A DNA stretch of 28,286 nucleotides from Ignavibacteriota bacterium (GCA_003158365.1 PMIW01000036.1:1-28286); one strand, 5' to 3'; shown: positions 8,970 through 17,953, numbered from the stretch's first letter. Notes: generated by a model from the letters alone, not told the origin. Made by a program: numbers and translations.

Positions 8970-9974
8970 TTACTTGCTGAAGAAGCAAGCAGCAAAATGA
9001 TTTTCTCGCTTTAATTCCAGTGGAGGAATGCTCTCTGCACATTCCTTTTGAGCAATAGGACACCTCGTCCTGAACCCGCATCCGGACGGTTTATTCAAAG
9101 GTGTCGGTATATCACCCTTTAATATTATTCTTTCGTTTTTTTCTAAACTTACTCTTGGTAAAGGTACAGCCGATAATAATGCTTTGCTGTACGGATGTAC
9201 AGGCTTATGATAAACTTCTTTCGATAATCCCGATTCAACAATATTTCCGAGATACATTACGGATATCTTTGAACTGATATGCTCTACAACCGATAAATCA
9301 TGCGCAATGAAAAGCAGGCTTAAATCAAATTCACTTTGCAATTCCTGAAGTAAATTTATCACCTGTGCCTGAATTGAGACATCTAGTGCTGATACGGGCT
9401 CATCTGCAATTATTAATTTCGGATTCGTCGCGAGCGCTCTTGCAATCCCAACCCTCTGCCTCTGGCCGCCGGAAAACTCGTGCGGGTATCGCTTTGCCTG
9501 CTCCGGCTGCATTCCGACTTTTTCGAGCAGGTATGCAATTCTTTCACCTCTTTCTTTTTTTGATATCTTTGAATGATATTTCATCGGCTCTTCTATAATC
9601 TGACCGACCGACATTCTCGGATTAAGTGATGAATACGGGTCCTGAAAAACAATCTGAATGTATCCCCTGTATTTTCTTAAATCTTTGTTCTTTAATTTTA
9701 TTATATCAATTTCACCGTCTTCTGTTTTTATTAGTATCTCACCGCTTACTTTTACATCGGGAGAATTGAACTTCAAAAGCTTGATTATTGCTTTGCCGAT
9801 TGTTGATTTCCCGCAGCCCGATTCCCCTACCAGTCCTAACGTTTCACCTTTTTTAATTTCAAGATTAATGCCGTCAACAGCATTCAAATCTGCGATTTTT
9901 CTTTTAAAAAATCCCCCGGTAACGGGAAAATTCACGCTGAGATTTCTTATTTCGAGTATGTTATCCTGATTCAT
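8970..9974 (-). CDS. oppF: Peptide ABC transporter ATP-binding protein, OppF type
   Basis: This is one of two ATPases powering the importer encoded upstream. It has Walker A GESGCGKST (residues about 50-58), a Q-loop in VFQDPYSSLNP, signature SGGQRQRVGIARAL, Walker B LIIADEP, D-loop SALDVS and H-loop FIAHDLS. The C-terminal oligopeptide-family extension ends in GCGFRTRCP ... C. I choose the ATG at 9974 (MNQDNILEIRNLSV, 334 residues), because it begins 11 bases after the oppD stop and directly precedes the first beta strand. A longer frame from 10001 adds MPLCLIKNF but only re-reads the end of oppD. The protein acts on the cytoplasmic face of the inner membrane. In E. coli Yej systems the two ATPases are fused (YejF); here they are separate genes. 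Confidence 0.9.
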   Translation of the reverse strand: MNQDNILEIRNLSVNFPVTGGFFKRKIADLNAVDGINLEIKKGETLGLVGESGCGKSTIGKAIIKLLKFNSPDVKVSGEILIKTEDGEIDIIKLKNKDLRKYRGYIQIVFQDPYSSLNPRMSVGQIIEEPMKYHSKISKKERGERIAYLLEKVGMQPEQAKRYPHEFSGGQRQRVGIARALATNPKLIIADEPVSALDVSIQAQVINLLQELQSEFDLSLLFIAHDLSVVEHISSKISVMYLGNIVESGLSKEVYHKPVHPYSKALLSAVPLPRVSLEKNERIILKGDIPTPLNKPSGCGFRTRCPIAQKECAESIPPLELKRENHFAACFFSK

Positions 9975-9985
9975 AAAATTTTTAA

Positions 9986-11038
9986 TTAAGCATAATGGCA
10001 CCTGACAAAATGTCCTTCAGCTATCTCTCTTAACCCGGGCTCTGTTGCTCTGCATTCATCAGTTACTTTTGGACACCTTGTACAAAACTTGCATCCCTTC
10101 GGTAATTCCAGAATATGCGGAATCAATCCAGGTATAGCTTTCAGTCTCCTCCCCGGTTCTGAATCCGGGTCAGGCAAAGATTCCAGTAACCCAATCGTGT
10201 AAGGATGTTTGGGATTGTTAAATAGTTCATTGACTCCTGCAATCTCCTGAATCTTCCCGCCGTACATCACAATCACTCTCTGACACATTTCCGCGACTAT
10301 ACCAAGATTATGTGTAATTAAAAGTATTGCCGAATTTTTTCTTTCGTTTTTTATTTTCAGCATTAAATCGATTATTTGTGCCTGTATAGTCACATCCAGA
10401 GCTGTTGTAGGCTCATCTGCTATCAGTAACGACGGATTGCAGGCAAGCGCCATTGCAATTACTACTCTTTGCCTCATCCCCCCGCTGAACTGGTGGGGAT
10501 AATCCTTTATTCTTTTTCCGGCATCGGATATTCCGACAGATTCCATCAATTCTATTGCTTTATCAATCGCGTTTGCTTTGCTTATTTTTTCATGATATAA
10601 AAGTATTTCGGTAAGCTGCGTTTCTATCTTCATTACAGGATTCAATGATGTCATTGGTTCCTGGAAAATCATTGCAATTTCTTTTCCACGGTATTTTTTG
10701 ATGTCATCATAAGATAATTTTAATAAATCAACTCCTTTGTATATAATCTTACCGCCAATAATTCTTCCCGGTGGGTCAGGGATAAGCCTGTTGATAGAAC
10801 AAGCCGTCACCGACTTTCCTGAACCTGATTCTCCTACTATTCCTAATACCTCACCTTCGTAAATATCAAAACTCACATCATCCACAGCTTTAGCAGCGAC
10901 TTTGCCTTTCAGCTTTTTATCACCAGCACAAAACTTCTTCATTTCATCATCAATTTCGATTTTTATTTCGTAATCAATCGGCTCGACGAAGAAATAGGTC
11001 TTAAGATTTTTTATTTCAACAAGTTTTTTATCAGGCAT
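9986..11038 (-). CDS. oppD: Peptide ABC transporter ATP-binding protein, OppD type
   Basis: The second ATPase of the importer has 350 residues. Walker A is GESGSGKS (69-76), followed by Q-loop IFQEPMTSLNPV, signature FSGGMRQRVVIAMAL, Walker B LLIADEP, D-loop TALDVT and H-loop LITHNLG. The C-terminal oligopeptide-type region includes GCKFCTRCP. Unusually, about 28 extra residues (about 20-48, a charged stretch with EIKIEIDDEMKKF) separate the first beta strand (LVEIKNLKTYFFV) from AVDDVSF, pushing Walker A well downstream of its usual place near residue 40. The gene starts 17 bases after the permease gene and its stop lies 11 bases before the preferred oppF start, so translation is probably coupled. 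Confidence 0.9.
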   Translation of the reverse strand: MPDKKLVEIKNLKTYFFVEPIDYEIKIEIDDEMKKFCAGDKKLKGKVAAKAVDDVSFDIYEGEVLGIVGESGSGKSVTACSINRLIPDPPGRIIGGKIIYKGVDLLKLSYDDIKKYRGKEIAMIFQEPMTSLNPVMKIETQLTEILLYHEKISKANAIDKAIELMESVGISDAGKRIKDYPHQFSGGMRQRVVIAMALACNPSLLIADEPTTALDVTIQAQIIDLMLKIKNERKNSAILLITHNLGIVAEMCQRVIVMYGGKIQEIAGVNELFNNPKHPYTIGLLESLPDPDSEPGRRLKAIPGLIPHILELPKGCKFCTRCPKVTDECRATEPGLREIAEGHFVRCHYA

Positions 11039-11055
11039 TTCAGTTAATTAAAAAT

Positions 11056-12120
11056 TTATCTCAAACGCGCATATACTTTCGGGTCGAATGCTTCCCTCAC
11101 TGCTTCTCCTATAAATACAATTGCAATCAGAGTCAGAAATTGTATTGCAAGCGGAAAAGCAACGAGCCACCAGTATTCAATGTTAATCATCCCCTGCTCA
11201 ATCAACTGCCCCCAGCTTGGTGTCGGAGGCGGCAATCCGAAACCGAGAAAATCAAGACTCACCAATGCAGTAATATTCCCTACTATTGCAAAAGGAGCAA
11301 ATGAAATAATCGGTGTAAGTGAATTTGGTAAAATATGTTTGAAAATTAAATTTCTCGTCGGCGCTCCCATTGCAACTGCCGCAGACACATAGTCTTTAGC
11401 TTTTTCCCTGTAAAATTCTCCGCGGACATAATAAGTAATTCCTATCCAGCTGAATAATGTCATTATAAGACAAAGTAAAAAGAAATTCGGAACAAGCAGA
11501 GAGCTGATAATAATTATTACATAAAGAAACGGAAGAGTAGCCCAAATTTCTATTATCCTGTGCAGAATAATATCTACAACTCCGCCGAAGAATCCCTGCA
11601 GAGCACCAATTATAATCCCAATCAGAAATGCAAATAAAGTAACCGATAAAGCAAATGATATGGAAATATTAAACCCGTAAGCAATACGCGCAAAAACATC
11701 ACGGCAGCTTGAATCCGTGCCCATTATATGTTTCAGCGATGGCGGGTGCGGTGGATTCCCTTCGGTTTCATCGAGCAGATTCTCATTTGGTCCGAAAGAA
11801 TATACAGGTAACAGCACCCAGTTATTTCCGTTTTCCTCGCTGAATTGTTTTTTTAATAATCTGTAATTTGCCTCTCCCGGTATGTTCTGATTAAATTCGC
11901 TCGCAGCATGATATGTAAATATCGGGGAATAATAATTGTCATTATATTTTACAATCAAAGCACTTCTGCCTATAAACAAAGGTAATATAAATGAAATCAG
12001 ATAAAGAAAAACAATTATCAGAAAAGAATAATATCCTCTCTTGATGGTTTTAAACTTTCTCCAGCGTTTTTTTAAAAGAGAAACCGAAATTTGTTTTCTA
12101 TTTTGTTTTTCTTCAGCCAT
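11056..12120 (-). CDS. yejE: Peptide ABC transporter permease, YejE/OppC type
   Basis: This 354-residue inner-membrane permease has one N-terminal helix (about 29-50: YYSFLIIVFLYLISFILPLF), then a long periplasmic segment (about 50-135), then five further helices. The EAA loop, which docks to the ATPases, reads AVAMGAPTRNLIFKHILPN. The N-terminal WRKFKTIKRGYYS, the ALIVKYNDNYYSPIF segment and the HIMGTDSSCRDVFARIAYGF motif resemble E. coli YejE, part of the YejABEF importer that takes up microcin C and peptides, more than standard OppC. It lies 3 bases after the partner permease gene, so the two are translationally linked. The subfamily call rests on my memory of the YejE sequence. Confidence 0.85.
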   Translation of the reverse strand: MAEEKQNRKQISVSLLKKRWRKFKTIKRGYYSFLIIVFLYLISFILPLFIGRSALIVKYNDNYYSPIFTYHAASEFNQNIPGEANYRLLKKQFSEENGNNWVLLPVYSFGPNENLLDETEGNPPHPPSLKHIMGTDSSCRDVFARIAYGFNISISFALSVTLFAFLIGIIIGALQGFFGGVVDIILHRIIEIWATLPFLYVIIIISSLLVPNFFLLCLIMTLFSWIGITYYVRGEFYREKAKDYVSAAVAMGAPTRNLIFKHILPNSLTPIISFAPFAIVGNITALVSLDFLGFGLPPPTPSWGQLIEQGMINIEYWWLVAFPLAIQFLTLIAIVFIGEAVREAFDPKVYARLR

Positions 12121-12123
12121 AAT

Positions 12124-13155
12124 TTATTTAAATCTTATTCTCGGGTCAGCCCATGCGTATATCATATCCGATAAAATATTACCTACAAGCATCAGCACAC
12201 TCGATATAACAAGGATACCCATCGTAATCGGATAATCCCTGTTGATTATAGAGTTGAATGCAAGAAGTCCCATTCCCTGAATATTAAATACTTTTTCTAT
12301 CATTATGCTTCCCGCCAGAATTAATCCGAGAAAATTTCCTATCCCGGTTGTAATCGGTATCAATGAATTTCTTAATGCGTGATAGTAAATTACTCTCTTC
12401 TCAGGCAAGCCTTTTGCAAATGCTGTCTTCACATAATCCTGACTTAAATTTTCAATCACGGAATTTTTTGTAAGAATTGTAAGCATTGCAAAATTTCCAA
12501 TCACGTATGCAATCACGGGAAGTATTGTATGATGCAGCTGATCGAAAACCTGCTGGAAGAAATTCATCGAGTCAAAATCCTCCGACCTGAACCCCCCGAG
12601 CGGAAATACGTTCAGGAAACTTCCCCCTCCGAATATAATAAGCATAAATGCTCCGAAAGCCCAGCCGGGAGTTGAATAACCGAGGAATACAAGAAATGAT
12701 GAAAGGAAATCGAATTTGGAACCGCTCTTTACTGCTTTCATTACGCCAAGCGGAATGCAAATCAGATATGTTAATATGAAACTTATAAATCCAAAATATA
12801 TGGATACTTTAAAACGCGATGAAATCACATCCCATACAGGCTCTGCATAAGAATAAGATTTTCCGAAATTGAACCTCACAAGATTCCCAAGCCAATCCGT
12901 ATATCTTACGAATATCGGCTTATCGAATCCGTAAAACTCTTTCATCTCTTTTAATGCTGACTCCGGAATATTTACCGACCCGCGACCGCTTACCGAAGTA
13001 TTCACCTCTCCGCTCACACCGCCTGTTTTAATTCTCATCAGTTCCATTTCAAGCGGACCCCCGGGAACAACCTGCAGTATTAAAAAAGTTATAAGAGTAA
13101 TACCTATGAATGTAGGTATTATTAACAAAAACCTGCGAATAAAATAACTTATCAT
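12124..13155 (-). CDS. yejB: Peptide ABC transporter permease, YejB/OppB type
   Basis: This 343-residue inner-membrane permease begins with the usual MISYFIRRFLLIIPTFIGI helix. It then has a periplasmic region (about 31-100) with VVPGGP and the YGFDKPI ... RYTDWLGNLVRFNFG motif, followed by five helices. The EAA loop reads AFAKGLPEKRVIYYHALRN. The longer periplasmic segment after VVPGGP, the FGGGSFLNVFPLGGFRS motif and the LSDMIYAWADPRIRF C-terminus resemble E. coli YejB. It starts 36 bases after the binding-protein gene and its stop nearly abuts the next permease. With that permease it should form the transmembrane channel of the importer. Confidence 0.87.
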   Translation of the reverse strand: MISYFIRRFLLIIPTFIGITLITFLILQVVPGGPLEMELMRIKTGGVSGEVNTSVSGRGSVNIPESALKEMKEFYGFDKPIFVRYTDWLGNLVRFNFGKSYSYAEPVWDVISSRFKVSIYFGFISFILTYLICIPLGVMKAVKSGSKFDFLSSFLVFLGYSTPGWAFGAFMLIIFGGGSFLNVFPLGGFRSEDFDSMNFFQQVFDQLHHTILPVIAYVIGNFAMLTILTKNSVIENLSQDYVKTAFAKGLPEKRVIYYHALRNSLIPITTGIGNFLGLILAGSIMIEKVFNIQGMGLLAFNSIINRDYPITMGILVISSVLMLVGNILSDMIYAWADPRIRFK

Positions 13156-13191
13156 TTAATCCGGTGTATAAAGAATTTTATGTCAACAAAA

Positions 13192-15111
13192 TTATTTTGC
13201 GTTCTTCTTTTCTTTCAGGTTTTGCCAGTACTTATTGTCTTCATTACCCTTTGGAAGTGTTTTGTTCTTATCCAAAACTACCGCATCATATTCGAGCGCC
13301 TGCTCGGGGTCATTAAACCACATGTAAGGTAATGATGAAATCACGTTAAAGTCACGCGCAATAATTCCGTCGGGGAATCCGAACTTATTCTGAAACGAAA
13401 CTCTCTGGTAAGGCGGATACCAACCGAATATAATTCCGAATTCGCTGCAGGCAATCAAATCCATTTCCCTCAGAATTTTTATTCTAACGTCAACACTGAA
13501 AGATGTATCATATTGCTTGCATAACTCGTCAATTCTGCTGTTTTTTATCCCCGGCCAGTTGGTCGTACCTTCCTGGTCCGCAGCTTCCGATGACAGTGAA
13601 TTTTCGGGATTAGGAATCTGCAAACCCGAAAAATTAATCGGTATAATCTTAAAGTTTCTTTCATTCCCGAGCTTGAACAGCGTTGTCATGTCCATTTCTT
13701 TCAAGTTAACTTTTATCCCCGCCTTCTTCAAATCCTCCTGGTAAATGGTAAAATACCTGTCCATTCCTTTTAAAAATGGCAAATCAAATTCCAGCAGTTT
13801 TCCTTCTTTAATCAGATAACCGTCCTTGTTCTTGTCCTTCCATCCGGCTTCCGTTAGCAGCCTCTGTGCTGAATCAAAATTATACCTGATTTTCGGATTA
13901 AGAGGATTTTCAAAGACAGATCCCGGGAAATATGAATCAATTGGCTCATATGCCTTGAAGAAAAGTTTTTCGTTGAACTTGTCCCTGTCATATAAAAATG
14001 CAAATGCTTTCCTTAATCTGACATCATCAAAAGGAGGCTTCCTCATGTTTAATGCAATTCCCGAAGAACCTGCCGGAGTTTCATTGAAAACCCTTTTTCT
14101 GTTTATTACTCCCCTTTTAAATTCATCAAAATCAAATTTCTCTGCCCAGAATTGAGCTCTTGAAACTATGTATACATCAGTTTCGCCTTTCTTGAATTTC
14201 TCGAATTCCATTGCCTCATCAGGTATAACTTCGAATCTCACCAGATCGAAATTAAATAATCCCGTTGCAAACTTTTCCTTTTCTCCCCAATAGTCGCTCC
14301 TTCTGCGAATCATTACGGACTGACCGTTTTTAATCTCATTTTTATCCACTATATATGCTCCGGAACCTGGAAGAAAATCAAACTGGTATTTTTCAAGAAA
14401 CTCTTTTCCCGATAAACTGCCGATTATATGCGCAGGGAGAATCTTCATGCTGTTAGCAAAATATACAAACTGCCTCCAGTTCATTTGCTTTGATTTTACA
14501 GACACAATGTATTTGCTTTCTGCAACAGGCGTTTCATATGTGCTGTAAAGTTCATTGTAATATGCATCTAAAATTCCGGGGTCAACAGAAAGCTTCCATG
14601 TCGCTATGACATCTTCTGCAGTGACGGGCTTTCCGTCTGCCCATCTTGCATCCGGATTAATCCTGAATTTATATGTTATCTTATCATCGGACACTTTCCA
14701 GTGTGTTGCAAGCCTCGGTGTGTAATCTCCCGTCACAGGGTCTAATCCAACCAAAGATTCATAAATCATTTCCTCTGCCATGGTATTAAAATCCGAATTG
14801 AAATCTTTCCCTATGATTCTTAGGGTTGCAGGAAAATCTTTCATCGACATAATCAGGCTTCCGCCCTTTACAGCTTTTGGATTTCCCGCAATGTTGTAAT
14901 CTGTTTTAGTGGTCCAGCCCTCTCCCTTAAAACCTTTCCCGCCAAGTTCTGCAGGTACAGACGGGTCTGCTCCCGGAGGAGTGTCGAATTGTTTTATTGA
15001 GACAGGCGTCGTATCGAATTTCTTTTTGGGCTTTTCACTTTTGCCGCAGCCCGAAAAACCCATAACAAAAGCAATAAGGATTATTACAACAGAAAATTTA
15101 CTCAGTTTCAT
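13192..15111 (-). CDS. yejA: Extracellular solute-binding lipoprotein, family 5 (YejA/OppA-like)
   Basis: This 639-residue substrate-binding protein belongs to the importer encoded downstream. The N-terminus is a lipoprotein signal: basic start, hydrophobic 7-18, lipobox ending at Cys22 (GFSGC), so it is anchored in a membrane facing the periplasm. Family 5 motifs are AVKGGSLIMSMKDFP, LATHWKVSDDKITYKFRINPDARWADGKPVTAEDVIATW and DVRLRKAFAFLYDRDKFNEKLF. The partner permeases suggest the YejA branch (peptides, microcin C), but ligands in this family vary and cannot be read from sequence. It is the first gene of the run to xdhB, with a strong purine-rich site (GGGGGA) about eight bases before the ATG. 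The 130-bp gap to the divergent gene at 15242 must hold its promoter. Confidence 0.9.
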   Translation of the reverse strand: MKLSKFSVVIILIAFVMGFSGCGKSEKPKKKFDTTPVSIKQFDTPPGADPSVPAELGGKGFKGEGWTTKTDYNIAGNPKAVKGGSLIMSMKDFPATLRIIGKDFNSDFNTMAEEMIYESLVGLDPVTGDYTPRLATHWKVSDDKITYKFRINPDARWADGKPVTAEDVIATWKLSVDPGILDAYYNELYSTYETPVAESKYIVSVKSKQMNWRQFVYFANSMKILPAHIIGSLSGKEFLEKYQFDFLPGSGAYIVDKNEIKNGQSVMIRRRSDYWGEKEKFATGLFNFDLVRFEVIPDEAMEFEKFKKGETDVYIVSRAQFWAEKFDFDEFKRGVINRKRVFNETPAGSSGIALNMRKPPFDDVRLRKAFAFLYDRDKFNEKLFFKAYEPIDSYFPGSVFENPLNPKIRYNFDSAQRLLTEAGWKDKNKDGYLIKEGKLLEFDLPFLKGMDRYFTIYQEDLKKAGIKVNLKEMDMTTLFKLGNERNFKIIPINFSGLQIPNPENSLSSEAADQEGTTNWPGIKNSRIDELCKQYDTSFSVDVRIKILREMDLIACSEFGIIFGWYPPYQRVSFQNKFGFPDGIIARDFNVISSLPYMWFNDPEQALEYDAVVLDKNKTLPKGNEDNKYWQNLKEKKNAK

Positions 15112-15241
15112 ATGAATTTATCCCCCATTTATGTTTGTTTTTAAAAATATGAAATTCAATATTATAAATAAATAGTCTTTTAAGGTGTACAAAAATAAAG
15201 CTGTTTATACTTTATTGGCATTATCTTAATTTAAACAGGTA
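15112..15241. promoter_or_regulatory. Divergent intergenic region with promoters for both directions
   Basis: This is the only divergent gap in the window between the long minus-strand run (first gene ends at 15111) and the plus-strand gene at 15242. It is AT-rich. The minus side has a GGGGGA ribosome site and the plus side has AGG six bases before the ATG. I could not assign -35/-10 boxes with confidence. Confidence 0.45.
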
Positions 15242-16960
15242 ATGAAAAACAGCAATAAAAAATTATTGAATGTTTATGATGCAACCTACGTTGTATGCGA
15301 CGTCGAAACAACAGGCCTGTCGCCGCATTACAACCGCATCACTGAAATCTCACTTGTGAAAATACAGGACGGGGAAATTACGGATAAGTTTTCCACGCTT
15401 GTAAACCCGAAACAGCACATCCCGAGGGAAATAACGTACCTGACCGGAATTACCAACGAAGACGTAATTGATAAACCCGTATTCGATGATGTTGCCCCGA
15501 AAATAATTAAATTCTTTGAAGATATAAATTTCGAGAATACTGTTTTCGTCGGGCATAATGTCAGCTTCGATTATAAATTCGTGTCAGAGTCTTTTAATCG
15601 CCTCGATGAACCCGTTAAGTTTACAGTCAAAACTCTCTGCACCTGTAAACTTGCACGGCGGTTATTAAGACAGCTGAAAAGCAAATCCCTCGGCAATGTT
15701 TCAGAATACCTCGGAATAAAGATGGACAGGAAACACCGCGCATTCGATGATACTCTTGCTACTGCTAAAATTCTCCTGCATTTCCTCGAAGTCCTTCAGG
15801 AAGAATATGAAATCGAAATGCTCGATGAAGTTCTCACTTTTCAAAACAAGAAAATATATACCGAGGAAAAGAAATCTCCTGCACTTAAAAGGGTCAATAT
15901 TAAACTTAAAGACATTCCTACAAACCCCGGCGTATATTTTTTCAAAAGCACTTCGGGTGAAATTCTTTATATTGGCAAAGCAAAAAATCTGCGGGAAAGA
16001 CTTTCTACATATTTCAGGCATAACTCCGAACTGACTTATAAAATAAGAAGGCTTCTTGCAAGCATCCGGAAACTCGAATACCGGATTACCGACTCCGAGC
16101 TTTCGGCACTGATTCTCGAATCGAAGTTAATCAAAAAACACAAACCCCGCTTTAACACTGCCATAAAGCGTTTCCGTTTCCACCCGTTTTTAAAGATGGA
16201 CGTGCAGAATGATTTTCCGAAAATAGAAAAAGTCTATGAAATCGAAAATGACGGAGCATATTATTACGGACCGTTTTCAAGCAGGAGGACAGTTAACCAG
16301 CTTCTGCGCGAAATAAAAGATAAATTTAAAATCCGCAAGTGCGAAAGCAAAAAACTGAAAGCATCGATAACAAATTCCAATTGCATGTACTTCGATATCG
16401 GGCAGTGCGATGCCCCCTGTAACCTGACAATCTCGAAGGATGAATACAGGAAGGAAATTATAAAAGCGCACGAGTATATCACCGAAACAAATAATAATTC
16501 CTCGCGCACTATCTATAAAAAACTTATGGATAAACTTGCCGAAAAAATGGAATATGAAAAAGCCGCATCGCTTCGCGACAGGCTCTCGGATATGGAAAAA
16601 GTTATGAGCTTCCAGAAAGTAATTACATCAGCAATTAATAATAAAAAAATAATTATCAAGTGCGATACTTCCTCGAAAAGAGAAGTCTTCTTTATTCACA
16701 ACGGAAAACTGCTGAATACATATACCATGGAAAGAAACGGCGACTTCGACCAGAGGAATTTTTTCGAAGAGATTACGGAAACTACGGAATACCTCTACTT
16801 CTCTCTCAGCAAATTCATAAAACACAAATATACTGCCGAAGAGCTCGATGAAATTAAAGTAATTTCAAACTGGCTCGCTCTAAACAGGGACAGGAATTCC
16901 TTTCTCGAAATTAACGACAGCCATACAAAGGAAGATCTGGTAAAATTTGTGTTCAAATAA
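15242..16960 (+). CDS. DEDDh exonuclease (DnaQ-type) fused to UvrC N-terminal half (GIY-YIG nuclease, Cys cluster, UVR motif)
   Basis: The 572-residue protein joins two nuclease modules. Residues 14-185 are a DnaQ/PolC-epsilon-type 3'-5' exonuclease with DVETTG (Asp20, Glu22), HNVSFD (Asp110) and HRAFDD (His165, Asp170). Residues 225-305 are a GIY-YIG domain like UvrC: GVYFF, ILYIGKAKNLRERL (Tyr243, Arg253), Glu293 and Asn305. Four cysteines (367, 381, 389, 393) match those of UvrC that are reported to hold an iron-sulfur cluster in E. coli. A UVR-like helical pair (about 425-458, MEYEKAASLRDRL) follows. The C-terminal RNase H-like nuclease and HhH domains of UvrC are absent; the last 115 residues are unassigned. 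Similar fusions are known, for example in mycobacteria (Rv2191), and the Cho endonuclease is the GIY-YIG-only relative. A DNA repair role is likely; the substrate is unknown. AGG lies before the ATG. Confidence 0.9.
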   Translation: MKNSNKKLLNVYDATYVVCDVETTGLSPHYNRITEISLVKIQDGEITDKFSTLVNPKQHIPREITYLTGITNEDVIDKPVFDDVAPKIIKFFEDINFENTVFVGHNVSFDYKFVSESFNRLDEPVKFTVKTLCTCKLARRLLRQLKSKSLGNVSEYLGIKMDRKHRAFDDTLATAKILLHFLEVLQEEYEIEMLDEVLTFQNKKIYTEEKKSPALKRVNIKLKDIPTNPGVYFFKSTSGEILYIGKAKNLRERLSTYFRHNSELTYKIRRLLASIRKLEYRITDSELSALILESKLIKKHKPRFNTAIKRFRFHPFLKMDVQNDFPKIEKVYEIENDGAYYYGPFSSRRTVNQLLREIKDKFKIRKCESKKLKASITNSNCMYFDIGQCDAPCNLTISKDEYRKEIIKAHEYITETNNNSSRTIYKKLMDKLAEKMEYEKAASLRDRLSDMEKVMSFQKVITSAINNKKIIIKCDTSSKREVFFIHNGKLLNTYTMERNGDFDQRNFFEEITETTEYLYFSLSKFIKHKYTAEELDEIKVISNWLALNRDRNSFLEINDSHTKEDLVKFVFK

Positions 16961-17027
16961 ATTTAAATTTTTATTTGCAATTTATTTCATTAAATTCATA
17001 AAAATTAACAAATCAAACGGGGGTACT

Positions 17028-17942
17028 ATGAAAAAGCTATTTACTTTATTTCTTCTGCTATTTGTAATATCGTCTTTTACCTATTCTCAAAACCTCGAGA
17101 ACAGGATGAATAAATATACTTCGGAATTCGGACTGGGATATTCACAGCCGCTGGTAAATGCACTCGGACTGATGATGAATAACGGCTGGGTGAGCGTTAA
17201 ATCAATGAAAGACCTGTTCAGCGTGGATGTAGGCATAACCGCAGTGCTTGTTCCCGTTCCAAGCGCTGATAAAACTTTTTTAATTCATTCCCCTTATGAT
17301 GGCTCGGTTCAGACAACACAAACCGTAGTGGGAGAGTCAAATGAAACACCGATGAATGGTGCCCCTCCGGGAGCAAACCCGGGCTCATTCGCTAAAGGCT
17401 TTAGTCTTGGCATCATTCCTGTTGTTATGCCGCAGGCTTCCATAGGAAATGTGTTTAATACAAGACTTACAGTAAGAGCTATGCCGAAAATCAAAATCAG
17501 TGACCTTGGTTATTTATCGCTTTTCGGATTCGGACTTCAGCATAATATTTCAGCCGATTTAGTAATACCTATGCCGGTGGATTTCGGTGTTATCGGTGCA
17601 TATGAAAATTTAAATCTCGGTGATATTGCAAGCGCTCACTCATATACTCTGGCAGGTGTAGTAAGCAAAAGAGTCTGGAAAATTAATTTCTATTCATTAA
17701 TCGGATACGACTATTCAAAAACGAAATTCGATTACACCACTACATATCATGATTTTTATACAGGTACCGACCAGACAACAAGAGCACAGTTCGAAAACGA
17801 AGGTAAGAACGGATTCAAGCTCGGAATCGGCGGAACGGCTGAAACACGATTTGCAAGATTTAATGCAGGCATGACACTGCTTCCGAAATTCTGCTTCGAT
17901 ATCTCGATGGGCGTCGGCGCCGGAATAAGCAAGATATTTTAA
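17028..17942 (+). CDS. Exported, probably outer-membrane beta-rich protein of unknown function (possibly DUF6588-like)
   Basis: I start this 304-residue protein at ATG 17028, where a clear signal peptide begins (MKKLFTLFLLLFVISSFTYSQ, cleavage near residue 20) and a GGGGG ribosome site lies just upstream. A longer frame from 16947 would bury the signal peptide behind 27 residues. The mature part is rich in Gly and aromatic residues with alternating hydrophobic patterns (YLSLFGFGLQHNISADLVIPMP, FKLGIGGTAETRFARFNAGMTLLP), and it ends in a strand with a final Phe, as in outer-membrane barrels. It recalls proteins annotated DUF6588 in Bacteroidota, but I cannot confirm that. It lies 67 bases after the nuclease fusion and is followed by a strong terminator at 18034-18062. 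Confidence 0.75.
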   Translation: MKKLFTLFLLLFVISSFTYSQNLENRMNKYTSEFGLGYSQPLVNALGLMMNNGWVSVKSMKDLFSVDVGITAVLVPVPSADKTFLIHSPYDGSVQTTQTVVGESNETPMNGAPPGANPGSFAKGFSLGIIPVVMPQASIGNVFNTRLTVRAMPKIKISDLGYLSLFGFGLQHNISADLVIPMPVDFGVIGAYENLNLGDIASAHSYTLAGVVSKRVWKINFYSLIGYDYSKTKFDYTTTYHDFYTGTDQTTRAQFENEGKNGFKLGIGGTAETRFARFNAGMTLLPKFCFDISMGVGAGISKIF

Positions 17943-17953
17943 AAACGAAATAT

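Noticed and set aside
16954..16977. Terminator after the nuclease fusion gene
   Set aside because: CAAATAAA and TTTATTTG can pair, but the stem is almost all A/T and overlaps the stop codon, and there is no T tract.
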